A DNA stretch of 7,322 nt from assembly GCA_002372575.1 (NCBI GenBank), contig DFHC01000012.1:1-7322 (forward strand). The letters are read 5' to 3'. Origin of the DNA: a bacterium UBA3734. Lineage in GTDB: Bacteria > Bacteroidota > Bacteroidia > Bacteroidales > Bacteroidaceae. Numbering within the stretch: the stretch's first letter is position 1; each line of letters starts with the position of its first letter. This document shows positions 5,388-7,322 of the stretch, in pieces. The position numbers and the translations under genes are program-made. The notes under the pieces were generated by a model. It was not told the origin of the DNA, did no database searches, and saw only the letters and a list, made by a program, of their open reading frames with translations.

Positions 5388-7322
5388 TTACTCGGCGTTT
5401 CCGAATCGAATTGGCACCACGACCTTGAGCATGATGTTGCGCCCCATGTTACTGACTCCGCGGCGGCCTGTCACGGGGTTCACGTCGGCATATTTCAGTC
5501 GACTCAAATGGCTCTGATAGGCGCGATTGAGCAGGTTCGTAGCAGTGAGATAAACCGAAAACAGGCGTTTTCCACGCAGCAACACGTCGGTTCCGGCCGA
5601 GGCGTTCAGCAGCGTGTAGGACGGCGTGCACGTCTCGGTGTCGTTGTCGGAATAGATTCGGTCTTGCTTCAGATGGCATTCCAGGCCGATGCTGGCATAA
5701 GAATTAGCCACGTGGCGACACTCGCGCAGCAAATCGTACTTCACGTTAAGCGTCCAGCGCGGCTGTGGCGTCGTGGGCAGGTAGCGGCGACCTTCGGGCT
5801 GGTGGAGCAGGCGCGTGGCAACATACGAAAAGGTGTTTTCGATATGAAGGAGGCGAATCGGATGCACCACCACCGTGGCTTCGCCACCCCACAAGCGGGC
5901 TGTGCCGGCAGTGTAGCGAAAAACGGGCAGATGGTCGTGGTCGTGTTCTTCGTCGTCATCAGTAATCGTACCTCCATTTTCGCCAGGCTCATGGCCGCCC
6001 GAGCGCGTTCCATCAATGGGTTGCAGCGGCATAGGCGTGGTTTCGCGAGCAAGGAAGATAAAATTGTTGATGTGGTTGGCGAAAAGCGAGAGCTGCACCG
6101 TGAAGAAATGCGACGAATAGTCGAAGCCAAAGTCGAGCTGCCAACTGTTTTCAGGGCGCAGGTTCTGGTTGCCGAGTTCATAGCGCAGCACCCCTTCGTG
6201 GTTACCATTCGAGGCCAGTTCGCTGAGGTTCGGCGCGCGGAATCCGTGCGAGAGATTCAGACGGAAATGAGCGTTGTCGCTGAGGCAATAGGTGGCTCCG
6301 AGGCTTCCTGAAATGCCGTCGAGGTTACGATGGAAGTCGCTGAACTGCCCGTCACGCTCGTAGGCGTGGAGCCAACGGCGGTCGTAGCGCACACCACCGC
6401 TCAGATTCCAGCGATTCCACGTGCGCGTGGCCGTGGCGAAGACACCGAAGTCGAAGAGGCGATAGGCCGGAATCAGGGCTTCCTCGGCGAGGTTTTGCGA
6501 GCGCTGCCACATGCCATTCACGCCCGTCGAGAATTTCCAGTTCGAGAACTCTGGCGAGATGTAGCGCAGGTCGTAGTTCACTGTGTGGAGGCGGAAATCG
6601 AGCTCGGCCTCGCCGTCGTGATGTTCGTGTTCCTCGCCTTCGTGCTCGTGTTCCTCGCCGTCGTGCTCATGGTGATGGCCGTGGCTGTGGCCGTATTCCT
6701 GTCGGCGGTTTTGCTGATAGCCCACGATGGCGTTCAGCCTACCCTCGCCCAGATGAATCGAGTTGTTCCACACGAGTTTGTAGTGGTGAATCTGCTGATG
6801 CGTCTCGGCCTTGGAGTATGTCTTCAGGCTGACATCCTCATCGTGTTCGAGTTCGCCCGTCGTGGCATCGCGCTCGCCCGTGACGATGCTCGGCGTGAGG
6901 TGGAAATACGAAAATTTCAGGTGAGAATGTCCCCAGTGCCAGTTTTTCCCGAGCAGCGCCGAGAAGGCGCGTTCGTGGAACTGCGAGCCTGGGACGTAGC
7001 CGTCCACCTTATTCTTATACGCGTGCGCGAACTTTTCGGAGTAGCGCAGGTCCCAAATCGTGCCGCGCTGGTTGCCCGCAAAGTTGAGCGAATAGTCGAA
7101 AAGTCCGTTGTTCGTCTGGTATTCGGTCTGTACATTGGCGCTCATCGTGCCCTGCGGCAGCGTAGGCTGCGAGTGAAACACCACCACGCCGGCCAGGGCA
7201 TCGGAACCGTACATCAGCGAAGCCGGACCTTTTAGAATCTCCACCGAGTTCACGTCGGCAGCGTCGATTTCCACGCCGTGCTCGTCGCCCCACTGCTGTC
7301 CTTCCTGTCGGATGCCGTCGCT
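5388..7322 (-). CDS. ZnuD-like TonB-dependent receptor, His-rich, N-terminus beyond the window
   Basis: The frame is open to the right edge; 644 residues are visible, beginning inside the plug domain (SDGIRQEGQQWGDEHG, then the ILKGPASLMYGSDALAGVV plug signature). The GTG at 7274 is an internal Val codon, not the start; signal peptide and TonB box lie outside. The rest is barrel, ending with NLLNRAYQSHL, a GRN segment and a last strand closing VVVPIRF, then GNAE. Two metal-ligand-rich stretches stand out: residues 211-240 of the visible part, with 11 His and 12 Asp/Glu in 30 positions, and 455-464 (DDDEEHDHDH). Both lie between predicted strands and are probably extracellular loops. This architecture resembles the Neisseria zinc receptor ZnuD, so zinc is the best guess; nickel, copper or cobalt cannot be excluded. 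The gene converges on the BASS transporter with a 2-base gap and no visible terminator between them. Confidence 0.88.
   Translation of the reverse strand, partial: SDGIRQEGQQWGDEHGVEIDAADVNSVEILKGPASLMYGSDALAGVVVFHSQPTLPQGTMSANVQTEYQTNNGLFDYSLNFAGNQRGTIWDLRYSEKFAHAYKNKVDGYVPGSQFHERAFSALLGKNWHWGHSHLKFSYFHLTPSIVTGERDATTGELEHDEDVSLKTYSKAETHQQIHHYKLVWNNSIHLGEGRLNAIVGYQQNRRQEYGHSHGHHHEHDGEEHEHEGEEHEHHDGEAELDFRLHTVNYDLRYISPEFSNWKFSTGVNGMWQRSQNLAEEALIPAYRLFDFGVFATATRTWNRWNLSGGVRYDRRWLHAYERDGQFSDFHRNLDGISGSLGATYCLSDNAHFRLNLSHGFRAPNLSELASNGNHEGVLRYELGNQNLRPENSWQLDFGFDYSSHFFTVQLSLFANHINNFIFLARETTPMPLQPIDGTRSGGHEPGENGGTITDDDEEHDHDHLPVFRYTAGTARLWGGEATVVVHPIRLLHIENTFSYVATRLLHQPEGRRYLPTTPQPRWTLNVKYDLLRECRHVANSYASIGLECHLKQDRIYSDNDTETCTPSYTLLNASAGTDVLLRGKRLFSVYLTATNLLNRAYQSHLSRLKYADVNPVTGRRGVSNMGRNIMLKVVVPIRFGNAE
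6603..6692 (-). repeat. His/Glu-rich loop segment with 21-base tandem repeat
   Basis: These 30 codons encode 11 His, 10 Glu and 2 Asp. Inside them, two 21-base units at 6662-6642 and 6641-6621 (minus strand) match at 18 of 21 bases and encode DGEEHEH and EGEEHEH; a decayed third unit follows (HDGEAE). The pattern suggests growth of a metal-binding loop by in-frame tandem duplication, which could vary in length between strains. Confidence 0.85.

Noticed and set aside
6330..7235. A 301-codon open frame on the plus strand across the His-rich receptor
   Set aside because: It mirrors the receptor gene; the hydrophobic Val/Leu/Ala run is simply the reverse complement of the His/Glu repeat, not a membrane helix.
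7272..7274. GTG as the start codon of the His-rich receptor
   Set aside because: The frame continues upstream to the window edge with plug-domain sequence (DGIRQEGQQWGDEHG), so this is an internal valine.

Overview
This looks like chromosomal DNA from a member of the Bacteroidales, most likely Prevotellaceae or a close relative. The evidence is two TonB-dependent receptors, a GH125 alpha-mannosidase, Bacteroidetes-type promoter boxes (TAnnTTTG) in AT-rich spacers, mostly A-rich rather than Shine-Dalgarno-type start regions, and GC-rich genes separated by AT-rich gaps. Genus is an inference from style only.

Layout. Bases 1-130 hold a seven-unit octamer repeat and a short perfect inverted repeat. 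Three tightly packed plus-strand genes follow: a secreted GH125 exo-alpha-1,6-mannosidase (131-1594), a TonB-dependent outer-membrane receptor (1604-3658) and a small exported heavy-metal-associated (HMA) protein with a CxxC site (3678-4001). The gaps are 9 and 19 bases, so they are probably one transcript. After the 4002-4401 spacer comes a ten-helix transporter of the bile acid:sodium symporter (BASS) superfamily (4402-5385). It converges, with only 2 bases between stop codons, on a minus-strand ZnuD-like TonB-dependent receptor with two His/acid-rich stretches (5388 to beyond the right edge; its N-terminus is missing).

The least expected item is in the spacer. Read on the minus strand, it contains a Bacteroidetes promoter box (4217-4210), then a 76-base stretch with no C carrying repeated UUAGGUU motifs, then a nested structure with a GNRA tetraloop hairpin, and finally a 19-bp hairpin running into a T5 tract. 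Several stem pairs are G-U wobbles that work only on the minus strand. I read this as an undescribed small RNA gene of about 190 nt. Between its promoter and the transporter's promoter lies a perfect FNR-type palindrome (TTGAT-N4-ATCAA), almost equally far from both start sites.

How the parts may work together: receptor plus HMA protein looks like a metal (perhaps copper) capture pair, and the His-rich receptor looks like a zinc or other divalent-metal receptor, so the window leans towards metal acquisition. The mannosidase shares the first receptor's transcript but has no obvious metal role. The small RNA and the transporter may share redox or oxygen-type control through the palindrome. These functional links are inference.
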